Assembly (NCBI RefSeq): GCF_004827385.1 | Contig: NZ_SRXN01000027.1 | Span: 33,236 to 97,235 of the forward strand | Source of the DNA: Ensifer sp. MPMI2T | GTDB taxonomy: Bacteria; Pseudomonadota; Alphaproteobacteria; Rhizobiales; Rhizobiaceae | Direction: 5' to 3' | Length of the DNA stretch: 64,000 bases | Notes under the pieces: model-generated | What the model was told of the DNA's origin: nothing | Database searches by the model: none | What the model saw: only the letters and a program-made list of their open reading frames with translations | Part shown: positions 46,683 through 56,059 of the stretch, piece by piece | Position numbering within the stretch: the first letter of the stretch is position 1 | How the letters are laid out: each line of letters starts with the position of its first letter | Position numbers and translations under genes: made by a program

Positions 46683-48092
46683 ATGACTGCCGCCAAACTC
46701 CACATCACGACCAGCCTGGGGCCAATCTCTGTTCATAGCCCCTATGACGGGGCGCTGCTTGGAACGGTCGAGGCAACCGATCCCGCCGACATCGATCGCC
46801 TGCTGGCGACCGCCCGCCGCGGCGCCGAGATCTCGCGCAATCTGCCGCGGCACATACGGGCGAGCATCCTCGAAGGGGCCGCCCGGATCGTCGAAAGCCG
46901 CAGCAATGCTTTTGCCGAGACGATCGTTCGCGAAGCCGGCAAGACAATCGTCCAGGCGCGCAAGGAAGTGCTTCGCTGCGTCAATACGCTGAAGCTCTCG
47001 GCGGAAGAAGCAAAGCGCAATGCCGGCGAGATCGTGCCCTTCGATGCCTATATTGGCTCGGAACAACGCCAGGGCTGGTTCACCCGCGAACCGCTCGGCA
47101 TCATAACCGCCATCACGCCTTATAACGACCCGCTGAACCTGGTTGCGCACAAGCTCGGCCCGGCCATTGCTGGCGGCAACTCGGTGCTGCTGAAGCCGTC
47201 GAACCTGACGCCGTTCTCCGCCATCAAGCTGGTCGAAGTGCTGCGGGAAGCTGGATTGCCTCAGGAGGTCATCACCGTCGCCCACGGTGACAGGGAACTG
47301 GTAACCGCGATGATCGCCGCACGCGAGGTGCGGATGGTGTCGTTCACCGGCGGCTTTGCCACCGGCGAGGCGATCAGCCGCGCGGCTGGCCTGAAGAAGC
47401 TCGCCATGGAGCTTGGCGGGAATGCGCCTGTTATCGTCATGAACGACTGCGACTTCGACAAGGCGGTTGAAAGTTGCGTCTCCGGCGCCTTCTGGGCAGC
47501 GGGACAAAACTGCATCGGTGCGCAGCGTGTCCTGATCCAGGCGCAACTCTACGACCCTTTCCGCGATGCCTTTGTCGCAGCGACACAGAGGCTCAAGGCT
47601 GGCGATCCTCTGCAGGAGGATACCGACGTCGGCCCGATGATCTCTGCTCAGGTCGCGGAACGGACCGAAACCGCCGTCAACGATGCCATCAAGGCAGGGG
47701 CAAAACTGCTTTGCGGCAACTATCGCGATGGATCTCTCTATCATCCGACGGTGCTCGAAGGCACGCCGGTGACCTGCAAGCTGTGGCATGAGGAAGTGTT
47801 CGCGCCCGTCGTCATGTTGGCGCCGTTCGCCACGCTCGATCAAGCAATCGAAATGGCCAACGATCCTGACTACAGCCTGCATGCCGGTATCTTCACCAGC
47901 GACCTTAATGTTGCGCTCGACGCAGCCGAGCGGATAGAAGCCGGCGGGGTGATGATCAACGACTCCTCCGATTATCGCTTCGACGCCATGCCCTTCGGCG
48001 GCTTCAAATACGGCAGCATGGGTCGCGAAGGTGTTCGCTTCGCCTATGAAGACATGACCCAGCCAAAGGTCGTCTGCATCAATCGGGGATAA
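46683..48092 (+). CDS. NAD-dependent aldehyde dehydrogenase
   Basis: The 469-residue ALDH has [30 protein letters not shown], the glutamate in [11 protein letters not shown] and the catalytic cysteine in [25 protein letters not shown] is near the end. The sequence group includes phosphonoacetaldehyde and lactaldehyde-type dehydrogenases. Placed between a class III aminotransferase and pdxJ on the same strand, it probably oxidises the semialdehyde from that transaminase. A long antisense frame across this gene is a composition shadow. Confidence 0.87.
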   Translation: MTAAKLHITTSLGPISVHSPYDGALLGTVEATDPADIDRLLATARRGAEISRNLPRHIRASILEGAARIVESRSNAFAETIVREAGKTIVQARKEVLRCVNTLKLSAEEAKRNAGEIVPFDAYIGSEQRQGWFTREPLGIITAITPYNDPLNLVAHKLGPAIAGGNSVLLKPSNLTPFSAIKLVEVLREAGLPQEVITVAHGDRELVTAMIAAREVRMVSFTGGFATGEAISRAAGLKKLAMELGGNAPVIVMNDCDFDKAVESCVSGAFWAAGQNCIGAQRVLIQAQLYDPFRDAFVAATQRLKAGDPLQEDTDVGPMISAQVAERTETAVNDAIKAGAKLLCGNYRDGSLYHPTVLEGTPVTCKLWHEEVFAPVVMLAPFATLDQAIEMANDPDYSLHAGIFTSDLNVALDAAERIEAGGVMINDSSDYRFDAMPFGGFKYGSMGREGVRFAYEDMTQPKVVCINRG

Positions 48093-48154
48093 CACGAAAC
48101 CCGAACACATTCGGACCGACTCGTGCGGCCGCAATCCCGATGAAGACATGAGAC

Positions 48155-48907
48155 ATGCCTGCGAAACTGTCGGTTAATTTGAACGCGATCGCCTTGCTGC
48201 GAAATCGGCGTGATTTGCCATGGCCGAGCGTCATTGAACTCGGCCGCATCGCGCTTGATGCGGGTGCCAGTGGACTGACTGTGCACCCACGCCCAGATCA
48301 GCGTCACATCCGGTTTTCGGATCTCCGTCCGATCAAGGCGATGATCGCCAGTTCTTTTCCGGGTGCCGAACTCAATGTGGAGGGCTTTCCAAGCGAGCAC
48401 TTCTTGCAACTGATCGATGAGCATCGACCGCAGCAGGCAACATTGGTTCCAGATGAACCCCTTCAGGCGACCTCTGACCACGGCTGGGATTTTTCCCTGC
48501 ATCGCACACTGCTAGAAGGCGCTGTTTACCGATTAAAGGAGATGGGAGTGCGTGTCTCCGTCTTCGCTGACCCGACGCCGGACGCCGAATCACTGAACAT
48601 AGCAAATGAAGTTGGCGCCGACCGGATCGAGCTATTCACCGGTCCATATGCGGCTCACTATGACAATCCTGTGGCCGCGGCCCTAATAGTTGAAGCTCTT
48701 GGAAGCACGGCCGACCTGGCGCTGGACCTTGGTCTTTCAGTCAATGCGGGCCATGATCTGACGGAGGCAAATCTTCCTGCACTGATCGCCCGGATTCCGC
48801 GGCTTGCAGAGGTTTCAGTGGGACATGGGCTCATTGCGGACGCGCTCGAACACGGGATCGCCGCGTCTGTGAGGCGTTTCCGCCGCGCCTGCGGTCAGGA
48901 CGTCTAA
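48155..48907 (+). CDS. pdxJ: Pyridoxine 5'-phosphate synthase
   Basis: The 250-residue TIM-barrel protein has [74 protein letters not shown] and [14 protein letters not shown], all PdxJ hallmarks. PdxJ condenses 1-deoxyxylulose 5-phosphate with aminoacetone phosphate to make pyridoxine phosphate. It follows the transaminase and aldehyde dehydrogenase genes by 62 bases. A second pdxJ on an accessory element beside several PLP enzymes suggests local boosting of cofactor supply; the presence of a chromosomal copy is assumed. Confidence 0.92.
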   Translation: MPAKLSVNLNAIALLRNRRDLPWPSVIELGRIALDAGASGLTVHPRPDQRHIRFSDLRPIKAMIASSFPGAELNVEGFPSEHFLQLIDEHRPQQATLVPDEPLQATSDHGWDFSLHRTLLEGAVYRLKEMGVRVSVFADPTPDAESLNIANEVGADRIELFTGPYAAHYDNPVAAALIVEALGSTADLALDLGLSVNAGHDLTEANLPALIARIPRLAEVSVGHGLIADALEHGIAASVRRFRRACGQDV

Positions 48908-48974
48908 AATCCTCTTAACGCCGCTGGAAGGAGCGGAATTTGCAAGGCTGACCGTCCTTTTGCCAGAGCGATAC

Positions 48975-49898
48975 CTAAGCAGAGTGAAATGGTGTGGTCC
49001 GAACTCCGATAGGGCTCGGTTGGCGGTATCGTTCGGCTACTTTCGTCCCCACGAATTCTGCAACTTCGGCCAGCAAGCCCGTGACGTCTCGAGCGACCTT
49101 GAGGCCGACATCATAAGTTCCGAGATCGGGCACGCCATCACGCTCGCCAAGCACTGTCATATCTCGCTGGACGAGAGCACGGCTGAGCGGCGCCACGGCG
49201 AGATCCGCACGAATTACCGTCAGTTGAGAGAAGGGGCTGGCTGAACTATGCGCTATGCGAAAGGCGATACCGCGTTTTGACAGTGCCCTGAGCGCATCCG
49301 CGCGCCAGATGCACCCAGAATTCCTCACGGCAACCGGTAGTGGCTTCCTTAGATGCGCTATACCAGTCTTCCTAGCAACCCAAACGAGGTTCTCTGTGAC
49401 GAGTTTTTCAGCCGACCCTGCATGGCGTGCATTGTAGAAGCCTAAGTCGAGACGGCCCGTCTGGATCGCGCGACTAATGCTGGCTAGCGACTGAACCGTA
49501 AGTTCAACAGAAAGTTGGGGCCATGTTTCGCAGAGGCTTTTCAAAATCTTCGGTAACATCAATCCCGCGATATCGTCGGGTGCTCCGAGTCGAACAACCA
49601 AGGCTGTGTCTGGTTTGATGAATCGGGATGCTGCCTCGTTGTTCAAAGCAATCATGCGCTTGGCATACGAGAGAAGTGTTTTCCCGTGTTGTGTTAGCGC
49701 GACGGCCTGGGGATTGCGGTGGAAAAGGTCGACACCGAGTTCCTCTTCCATTTTCTTGATCTGCATAGAAACTGCAGAAGGCGTACGGGACACGGCACTA
49801 GCTGCCAAAGTGAAGCTGCCCGCATCGGCAACGGCCTCGAATGTCCGCAAGACGTTGAGCTCAAGGGTCGGCAGAGGGGCCGGCGCGATTATCTCCAA
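48975..49898 (-). CDS. LysR-family transcriptional regulator
   Basis: The 307-residue protein has an N-terminal winged helix (LNVLRTFEAVADAGSFTLAA, then RTPSAVSMQIKKMEEELGVD) followed by the LysR effector-binding domain (LVVRLGAPDDIAGLML, GRLDLGFYNA). It is divergent from the CocE-like gene with a 379-base gap, the classic layout in which a LysR protein controls its neighbour. The 177-bp repeat at 50015-50191 occupies that gap and may contain its operator. Alternatively it governs the converging pdxJ operon; the divergent option is more likely. Confidence 0.9.
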   Translation of the reverse strand: MEIIAPAPLPTLELNVLRTFEAVADAGSFTLAASAVSRTPSAVSMQIKKMEEELGVDLFHRNPQAVALTQHGKTLLSYAKRMIALNNEAASRFIKPDTALVVRLGAPDDIAGLMLPKILKSLCETWPQLSVELTVQSLASISRAIQTGRLDLGFYNARHAGSAEKLVTENLVWVARKTGIAHLRKPLPVAVRNSGCIWRADALRALSKRGIAFRIAHSSASPFSQLTVIRADLAVAPLSRALVQRDMTVLGERDGVPDLGTYDVGLKVARDVTGLLAEVAEFVGTKVAERYRQPSPIGVRTTPFHSA

Positions 49899-50014
49899 GC
49901 TGTCAGTTCCTCAAGATCTGGCCGTGCGGGACTTGGAGCACCACCAACACTCAAACCTGTTCTTGCATGATACCTCGAAACTCAGCAGGGGTGCTGCCGC
50001 GAAAGACGGAGTCA

Positions 50015-50191
50015 AGCCGAAATCCTGCAAGTATCCAGCAAGACTGCAGCTTTTTGTCTCAGCTCATTCTAGATTGCATTCGACGGCTGACCGAGCCGGC
50101 ATATAGTCATGGGACCGACATGCTTCCTCCAGGAACGGTGATTGGCACTTTTCGTTCTAGCCTCCCAGAACAATCCGGCTGCAGGCAAGTG
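50015..50191. repeat. 177-bp dispersed repeat, copy A (regulatory region of the CocE/Dpp cluster)
   Basis: The segment is about 80% identical by eye, nearly ungapped, to 63619-63795. Identical blocks include AGCCGAAATCCTGCAAG, GCCGGCATATAGTCA, CGACATGCTTCCTCC and CTAGCCTCCCA. GCAT at 50099-50102 and ATGC at 50120-50123 are inverted arms at the same spacing in both copies. Its place between the LysR gene and the CocE-like gene makes a promoter-operator region likely. Confidence 0.7.
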
Positions 50192-50277
50192 CAGGAGTTG
50201 GTAGTTGGACCCATGGCATTAAAATGCCCCGACAGAGACAAGACAAACAATTTAAGAGAATCCCAAGGGAGATCTGC

Positions 50278-52029
50278 ATGAGAGGTAACGCCCAACTTAA
50301 TGAAGCTGACGTGGTGCGCGAAATCGACTACGTGCACATGAAGGACGGAACACGAATTGCCTACATTTCCTATCGTCCGAAAATCGGCCGCTATCCAAGC
50401 GTCTTCTTGTATTCACCGTATTCGGCAAGCTTCGCTCCTTTCGAGATCGCAAAGCCTTTTCTTGAAGCAGGATACGCATTTGTGGGCGCGAACTTTCCTG
50501 CAACAGGTTGTTCTGAAGGTATCATTGACTACTGGTTTGATCAAAAGGAAGGTATTTACGGTGCCGAAGTCGTAGAATGGATCGCCGAACAGCCCTGGAG
50601 CGACGGTAATGTTGGAATGGTCGGTAATTCATCTGCCGGCACCGTTCAATTCTGGGTCGCCGCGGAACAACCGCCTCACTTAAGGGCGATTGTAGCGAGC
50701 GGCGTTGAAGACGGCTATGAAGATTGCTATGCCTTGGGCGGTATGCAGCAGCTGGGCGCAGTGGAATGGGGCATTACAAGCGAGTTCGTCAGCCAGGTTC
50801 GGGGGGTGGCGGGACGAATAAGCGCGGGCGACACTGAATGCATCGCAATTCGTGAAGGCGACCGTCAACTCGTCAAACGTCCATGGTACGATGAAATTCG
50901 AAGGCACCCCCTCAAGGATGAGTGGTGGGAGTCAATCTATTTGGCCCGCGACCAGGTCGCCGGGAAGGTTGCAGTGCCGACTATGCTTATTGCTTCGTGG
51001 CAGGAAACTGCCGGCGCCGCCGTAAGGGAAAGTGCCCGGCTGTTTAACCAGCTCATGCCCCATGTAGAGCAAAAGAAGCTGGTCCTAATGAACGGCGACC
51101 ATTTTGTTGGGGGGCCGGGACCAGAAAGCTACGGGATTGTAGATGATGAGCGAATCAAGTTCTTGGACCGCTGGGTGAAGGGAGTAAAGAACGGAATCGA
51201 GGACGAATTGCCAGTGACCGTCTACTGGGAAGTTCGGGAGCCGGATGGCGATCCCAAGCGGTCAACCGCCGGCTGGGTTACAAAACATAAGGCCTGGCCT
51301 GAACCCAAAGTCGAGCGACGTCCATATTATCTCACCGCCGACGCGAAAATCTCACCGGAACGGCCCGATGCCAGCCCCAATGACGGCACGCGCGCATACT
51401 TCTATCCAGCGGGAACAGAACTTTACGGAAACAATCAGCAGTTCGCGATCGAACCGCACCAGACCGGCGTTCTAAATTACAGGACAGCACCAGTGAATTC
51501 GGAGTTGGCGCTGCTTGGAAACCCGGAGGTCACACTTTATCTTAGCATTGACAATGGAGATGATGCCGACCTGCAGTTAACGTTGAAGGACGTCGATGCT
51601 TCCGGCAACGTACTTTTTTTACAGGCAGGCCTGCTGCGGGCTTCGCTCCGGGCAATTGATGAAGAGCGTACCAGTCCTGATGAGGTTATGCACTTTTTCC
51701 GCAAAAGCGAGAAACTCGTGCCCGGTGAAATCTACGAGATTCGAATGTCGCTACTGAACCCGGTCGCTCACGTTCTCCGAGAAGGGCATAGCCTTGAGCT
51801 AACGATCGGGGCTCCAAATCCTATCCAGCTCCCTTTCGGCAGCATACCAGCTGGCACCCTATCCATTAACAAGGTCTACCACTCGGAAACATATCCTTCA
51901 AAGATTGTGCTACCCGTCATCTGTGGGGTGCAGGCGCAAGCGCCTGCACCTGAGTGGGGCTCGCAACGAGCGCAACCTTGTCGAAAAGGGAACGAATTCG
52001 TCCCTGGAGGTCTGCCGTTTCCCCGATAG
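50278..52029 (+). CDS. CocE/NonD-family hydrolase
   Basis: From ATG 50278 (AAGGGAG 50265-50271) the product is 583 residues: an alpha/beta-hydrolase domain with MKDGTRIAYISYRPK, the oxyanion-region VFLYSPYSA, the nucleophile serine in MVGNSSAGTVQFW and LMNGDHFVGGPG near the catalytic histidine, then a C-terminal jelly-roll domain. The family includes cocaine esterase, X-Pro dipeptidyl peptidases and acylases. The end is odd: after KIVLPVI, where relatives stop, the frame crosses a perfect hairpin (51927-51950) and adds about 40 residues of low-complexity sequence. It heads the peptide-transporter cluster and may act on imported conjugates. Confidence 0.82.
   Translation: MRGNAQLNEADVVREIDYVHMKDGTRIAYISYRPKIGRYPSVFLYSPYSASFAPFEIAKPFLEAGYAFVGANFPATGCSEGIIDYWFDQKEGIYGAEVVEWIAEQPWSDGNVGMVGNSSAGTVQFWVAAEQPPHLRAIVASGVEDGYEDCYALGGMQQLGAVEWGITSEFVSQVRGVAGRISAGDTECIAIREGDRQLVKRPWYDEIRRHPLKDEWWESIYLARDQVAGKVAVPTMLIASWQETAGAAVRESARLFNQLMPHVEQKKLVLMNGDHFVGGPGPESYGIVDDERIKFLDRWVKGVKNGIEDELPVTVYWEVREPDGDPKRSTAGWVTKHKAWPEPKVERRPYYLTADAKISPERPDASPNDGTRAYFYPAGTELYGNNQQFAIEPHQTGVLNYRTAPVNSELALLGNPEVTLYLSIDNGDDADLQLTLKDVDASGNVLFLQAGLLRASLRAIDEERTSPDEVMHFFRKSEKLVPGEIYEIRMSLLNPVAHVLREGHSLELTIGAPNPIQLPFGSIPAGTLSINKVYHSETYPSKIVLPVICGVQAQAPAPEWGSQRAQPCRKGNEFVPGGLPFPR
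51927..51950. repeat. Perfect 11-bp hairpin inside the 3' end of the CocE-like gene
   Basis: GGTGCAGGCGC (51927-51937) and GCGCCTGCACC (51940-51950) are exact inverted copies two bases apart. It coincides with the point where the protein departs from its family, suggesting the original stop lay here or a small palindromic unit inserted. Confidence 0.6.
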
Positions 52030-52458
52030 GTACGGGGCATCCAAGCTGCGACAGAGATCACGTTTCGCCATACGGATAACAACTCGATCATTCATGCTGA
52101 TAGACTTTGCAGTGATCCGGCGATGCACCAGCAAAGTTCGACGTTTCTTTGGGCGTCAGATTGGGGGTGGTCGGCCGGGCGGCAGGGGTCCGATCATTCC
52201 CTCTTGAAGTTCTCCGGCTTCTTTTACCGGGAGTCGAGGGCTCCGCGGCGATTGCCATACAAACAGATAATGGTTGAGTCGTTTAGATGCGCGGGCTGCG
52301 AAAAATTGCATAATTCCTGCTTTTACAAAGGATGTTTAGAGCGAAACGCCGCACTACGCTGCTACTTTCTGCATGCGGGTCCGGAGGAGGGCCTTCCGCG
52401 AACGGGTCACGATCTTTCCGTGGGATCGGCGACGACATAACTAAGGAGGAGATACACA
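52030..52458. other. Intergenic before the binding-protein gene
   Basis: About 430 bases with no supported gene. A string TGCATAATTCCTGC near 52309-52322 matches one arm of the recurring palindrome only. AAGGAGGAG (52443-52451) is the ribosome site of the next gene. Confidence 0.4.
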
Positions 52459-54129
52459 GTGGATAAGTGGCAACTCGGTCGTCGTGCGGCCCTGAAAGCG
52501 ATGCTGATTGGATCAGCTACGCCGTGGATTATCAGTTCGAAGGCCCTAGCATCCTCATGCGGAGATCACATCGTGCGCCTTGCCGCGATCGCCGCACCAG
52601 ACACAATGAATCCCTTTGCCACTTGGAGTTCCTTTTGGCCGACGGTCTTCACATACGACACTCTGGTCGGTCCGGAAGCTCAGCGCCATGCTGATCGGAA
52701 GGGCTATGCAAAAGAGTGGTCGGTATCCGACGATAACCTTACTTGGACCTTCAAGATCTGGCCTGGCATGAAATGGTCGGACGGCCACCCTGCCACAGCT
52801 AAAGACGCCGCTTTTACTTATAATTTTCTTCGCGACTCAATTGGCAAGCCCGATGAGCTGAACGTCGGCTACAACAATACCGATGGCATGGATGTAATCG
52901 AATCCATAAAGGTCGTGGATGACGAGACATTGCAGATCGTTACAAAGCTTCCCTCACTCTGGCCGGTTAACAACTTCAACTTAATTGTACCTGAACACAT
53001 CTGGAGGGATGTTAGCTACGCCGAAGCGCGCAGCACCTTCCGTAATGATGCCCCCCTTGTGGGTACGGGGCCAATGATCATTTCTGAGTTTCAGCAAGGG
53101 CAGTTTGCTCGCCTTACACCGAACTCCCACTTTCGAACTGGAAAACCAAAAACGGCCGGAATGGTCTTCCGCTTCTTCGATACGGCGGATCCCATTGCGC
53201 AAGGTCTAAAGAGTGGCGATCTAGATTATGGAGTCAGTCTAACAGCCGCCCAGTGGACCGACCTATCGAAGGATCCTGCGTTTGTCGTCGGCGAGTCTCT
53301 CACTCCTCAGTGGAATTATCTTGCCTTTAATACGGTCTCTGGGAAAGGCGAGGGTAGCACCAAGGCTCTGCAGGACCCAGCGTTTCGCGATGCGATCGGC
53401 TATGCAATCGATCAAAAAGCTATTGTTGATCGAGCTATGCGCGGACACGCCGATCCGGGCGTAGGACTAGTCGTGCCGATGGCCGCAAATTACTACTCCG
53501 ACTTGAGCGACATCAGGCGTCACTTTGATCTTGCCGAGGCGGGCCGACGACTCGATGCAGCTGGCTATAGGGACACAAACGGCGACGGCATCAGGGAAGA
53601 TAAAGAGGGTAATAGCTTCCAGCTCGAACTGATTACCGGAACCACATCGGGCACCCTGGAAATACCAATTGCCGTCGTGCAACTTGTCGCTGGCTGGTTG
53701 GGTCAAATTGGCATCCCTGTTTCGGTAACGCAACTCGATTCCGGCGCGCTGAGCGCCCGAACGGCAGCGCCAGCGAACGGCGGAGGAGGCTGGGACCTTC
53801 TCGTTCGCGCCAATTGGTTGAGTGGCTCTCCTCATGACCTTCTTAGTTTGGGAAGCGGCAAGTTGGTCGGCACAACCAACAAGTCACAATGGACCAATGA
53901 CAAGTTCGACAAGATTTTGTCAGAGATAGACGTGACGATTGACGTTAACAAAATTCGGGAGCTGTTAGATCAAGCGTCGCGTATTATTTACATGGAAGCC
54001 CCCTACATCATGCTCTGTTACCCCTTCGTGCTCGAGGCGCGACGCAAGGATTGCTTCGTAGGGTGGGGGGAGAAGGGTATCATGTCAATGGAAGGTTACT
54101 TTCCTTTCGATCGTCTGAGGCCGATCTGA
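52459..54129 (+). CDS. Peptide-type ABC transporter substrate-binding protein (family 5)
   Basis: A GTG at 52459 behind AAGGAGGAG starts a 556-residue protein. The N-terminus GRRAALKAMLIGSATPW with SSKALAS is a twin-arginine-like signal peptide. The mature part has the SBP_bac_5 pattern: LAAIAAPDTMNPFATWSS, NLTWTFKIWPGMKWSDG, AAFTYNFLRDS and FRDAIGYAIDQKAIVDRAM. It would bind a peptide or other larger solute in the periplasm and deliver it to the permeases encoded next. It is the first gene of the five-gene importer. Confidence 0.9.
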   Translation: MDKWQLGRRAALKAMLIGSATPWIISSKALASSCGDHIVRLAAIAAPDTMNPFATWSSFWPTVFTYDTLVGPEAQRHADRKGYAKEWSVSDDNLTWTFKIWPGMKWSDGHPATAKDAAFTYNFLRDSIGKPDELNVGYNNTDGMDVIESIKVVDDETLQIVTKLPSLWPVNNFNLIVPEHIWRDVSYAEARSTFRNDAPLVGTGPMIISEFQQGQFARLTPNSHFRTGKPKTAGMVFRFFDTADPIAQGLKSGDLDYGVSLTAAQWTDLSKDPAFVVGESLTPQWNYLAFNTVSGKGEGSTKALQDPAFRDAIGYAIDQKAIVDRAMRGHADPGVGLVVPMAANYYSDLSDIRRHFDLAEAGRRLDAAGYRDTNGDGIREDKEGNSFQLELITGTTSGTLEIPIAVVQLVAGWLGQIGIPVSVTQLDSGALSARTAAPANGGGGWDLLVRANWLSGSPHDLLSLGSGKLVGTTNKSQWTNDKFDKILSEIDVTIDVNKIRELLDQASRIIYMEAPYIMLCYPFVLEARRKDCFVGWGEKGIMSMEGYFPFDRLRPI

Positions 54130-54155
54130 GGCGGCCCCAACGACGGAGAGGTCAT

Positions 54156-55130
54156 ATGAGCCGGCGCATCGGTGGCATACTAATCAGAGCGGTCATGACG
54201 CTTCTGATGGTGGCGACGCTAAATTTCGTTCTATTTAGGGTTATTCCAGGTGACCCTGCATCGCTTCTGCTTGGAGGGGCTCGCATCAGCGTCACTGCCG
54301 AGCAGATCGAGGCTCAACGCCAGACCTGGGGCTTGGACAAACCGCTATTCCCGGATCAAGTAATCGACTACTTATCGGCAACTCTTCGCGGCGATTTCGG
54401 GTTCAGCTTTAAATTCAGGGGCAAGCATGTCGCTGACCTAATCTTGGAACGATTGCCTGCCACAATCGCTTTGGTCGGTCTCGCCCAAGTGATAGCAGTT
54501 TTATGCGGGGTTATGCTCGGGGTATATGCCGGTTGGCGCAGAGGAGGAGCGGTCGACCATGTAACTACGGGAATCTCTCTGGCGCTATATTCAACGCCAT
54601 CGTTCTGGCTGGGCATGCTTTTAGTCGTGGTTTTTAGCACCGCACTGCGCTGGCTACCAGGTTATGGTGCATCTTCGCCCGGTGTTATCGTTGGCTCCTT
54701 TGCTTGGTTGCTCGATTACCTGTGGCATCTTGCGCTTCCGGTTCTCGCTGTAGCCCTTGGGTTGATCGGCCAGTACGTGGTGGTGGCTCGTGCGGCAATG
54801 AGTGATGTGGTCACTGAGGACTATATGGTTACAGCGCGGGCCAAGGGACTGACCAACCGTCAGATGCTGATGGGTCACGCCTTTCGCAATGCGATGCTGC
54901 CCATCGTGACCTTGGTCAGCCTTAATCTAGGTTACGTGGTGGCGGGTGCGATCACCGTGGAGGCCGTGTTCGCCTGGCCAGGGATAGGCGGCCTGACGGT
55001 GGAAGCGCTTAACGCGCGGGACTATCCCCTCCTTCAAGGCATCTTCCTATTGCTCGGCGTCTCCATCGTTATCGCAAATCTAATGGCCGATCTCATTTAC
55101 GGCGTTCTTGATCCGCGAGTAAAGCAATGA
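54156..55130 (+). CDS. Dipeptide-type ABC transporter permease, DppB-like
   Basis: The 324-residue membrane protein starts at ATG 54156 after GGAGAGG; the frame open from 54051 lies inside the previous gene. It has VLFRVIPGDPASLLLGG, RLPATIALVGLAQVIAVLCG and the EAA loop VTARAKGLTNRQMLMGHAFRN, with about six membrane segments. Its stop overlaps the next start by four bases. Confidence 0.9.
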   Translation: MSRRIGGILIRAVMTLLMVATLNFVLFRVIPGDPASLLLGGARISVTAEQIEAQRQTWGLDKPLFPDQVIDYLSATLRGDFGFSFKFRGKHVADLILERLPATIALVGLAQVIAVLCGVMLGVYAGWRRGGAVDHVTTGISLALYSTPSFWLGMLLVVVFSTALRWLPGYGASSPGVIVGSFAWLLDYLWHLALPVLAVALGLIGQYVVVARAAMSDVVTEDYMVTARAKGLTNRQMLMGHAFRNAMLPIVTLVSLNLGYVVAGAITVEAVFAWPGIGGLTVEALNARDYPLLQGIFLLLGVSIVIANLMADLIYGVLDPRVKQ

Positions 55131-56059
55131 GCAAAATCAATGTTCTTTCCCGCTCGCGTCTCAGAGCGCGAGCAATCAGTGGCTTTTTACGACATTTTAT
55201 CGGTCATGGAGGCGCTCAACTTGGCTTGGTTTGTCTGGGGTTCTTTCTAGCCGTAGCGGCTATGCCGGACACTTTGGTGGGACCGCTTGAGACCGCGATC
55301 ACTGCAACCGGCGATTTCCTCGCCCCGCCATCGAGGCTGCACTACCTTGGGACGGACGAGGTAGGGCGGGACGTGCTTAATCTGGTAGTCCATGGCGCGA
55401 GGATATCTCTCACGATTGCTCTCTTGGCGACGGTTATAAGCCTCGTCGTCGGAACTACAGTGGGCATAACGGCCGGGTACTTTGGCGGCTTGGCCGATGT
55501 CTGCTTGATGCGCGTGACGGATTTCTTCTTCGTGGTGCCGTCCTTCGTCCTCGCGCTGGTGATTACACCCGTGGCTCTCGAAGCCATGGGAGCCGGCGGA
55601 GAAATCCTCGGCTTTCGCCCTTCCCTCTTCGTGATAATTGTCGTCATCGGCTTGACGAGTTGGGCCTTCGTCGCACGCGTAATTCGCAGTCAGACTTTGT
55701 CGCTAAAGGAGCGTACATTTATTGATCGTGCGCGGGTCGCGGGTAGCAGCAATACCAGCATCATGTTGCGGCATATTCTGCCCAATCTTGTGCCCCAGGT
55801 CGCGGCCAACGGGGCGCTAGTAGTCGCCAACGCGATTTACATCGAGACGTCGCTTTCGTTCCTCGGACTTGGCGACCCATTGCAACCTTCATGGGGCACG
55901 TTGCTCTCCCTTGCTCAGCGCTCTGGCGCAGCCAGCGTTGGTGCTTGGTGGTACCTAGGCGCGCCGGGCGTATGCGTACTGACGGTGTCTCTGGCTTTTG
56001 TATTAATTGGCAACGCGCTAGACGACACCTTCAATCCCCGCCGGAGGGTTATTCCATGA
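55127..56059 (+). CDS. Dipeptide-type ABC transporter permease, DppC-like
   Basis: The 310-residue protein has the DppC layout: one N-terminal membrane segment, a periplasmic part with LHYLGTDEVGRDVLNLVVHG, then five more segments with the EAA loop (FIDRARVAGSSNTSIMLRHI). SLSFLGLGDPLQPSWGTLL is typical of the family. It forms the channel with the DppB-like protein and overlaps the next gene by four bases (ATGA). Confidence 0.9.
   Translation: MSKINVLSRSRLRARAISGFLRHFIGHGGAQLGLVCLGFFLAVAAMPDTLVGPLETAITATGDFLAPPSRLHYLGTDEVGRDVLNLVVHGARISLTIALLATVISLVVGTTVGITAGYFGGLADVCLMRVTDFFFVVPSFVLALVITPVALEAMGAGGEILGFRPSLFVIIVVIGLTSWAFVARVIRSQTLSLKERTFIDRARVAGSSNTSIMLRHILPNLVPQVAANGALVVANAIYIETSLSFLGLGDPLQPSWGTLLSLAQRSGAASVGAWWYLGAPGVCVLTVSLAFVLIGNALDDTFNPRRRVIP

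Noticed and set aside
46203..48149. 648-codon minus-strand open frame
   Set aside because: It is antisense to the class III aminotransferase end and the aldehyde dehydrogenase, whose motifs are unmistakable; the frame is a G+C-bias shadow.
50130..50160. Possible sigma-54 promoter (TTGGCAC near 50142) before the CocE-like gene
   Set aside because: The -12 GC element is absent at the required spacing and copy B of the repeat loses the GG.
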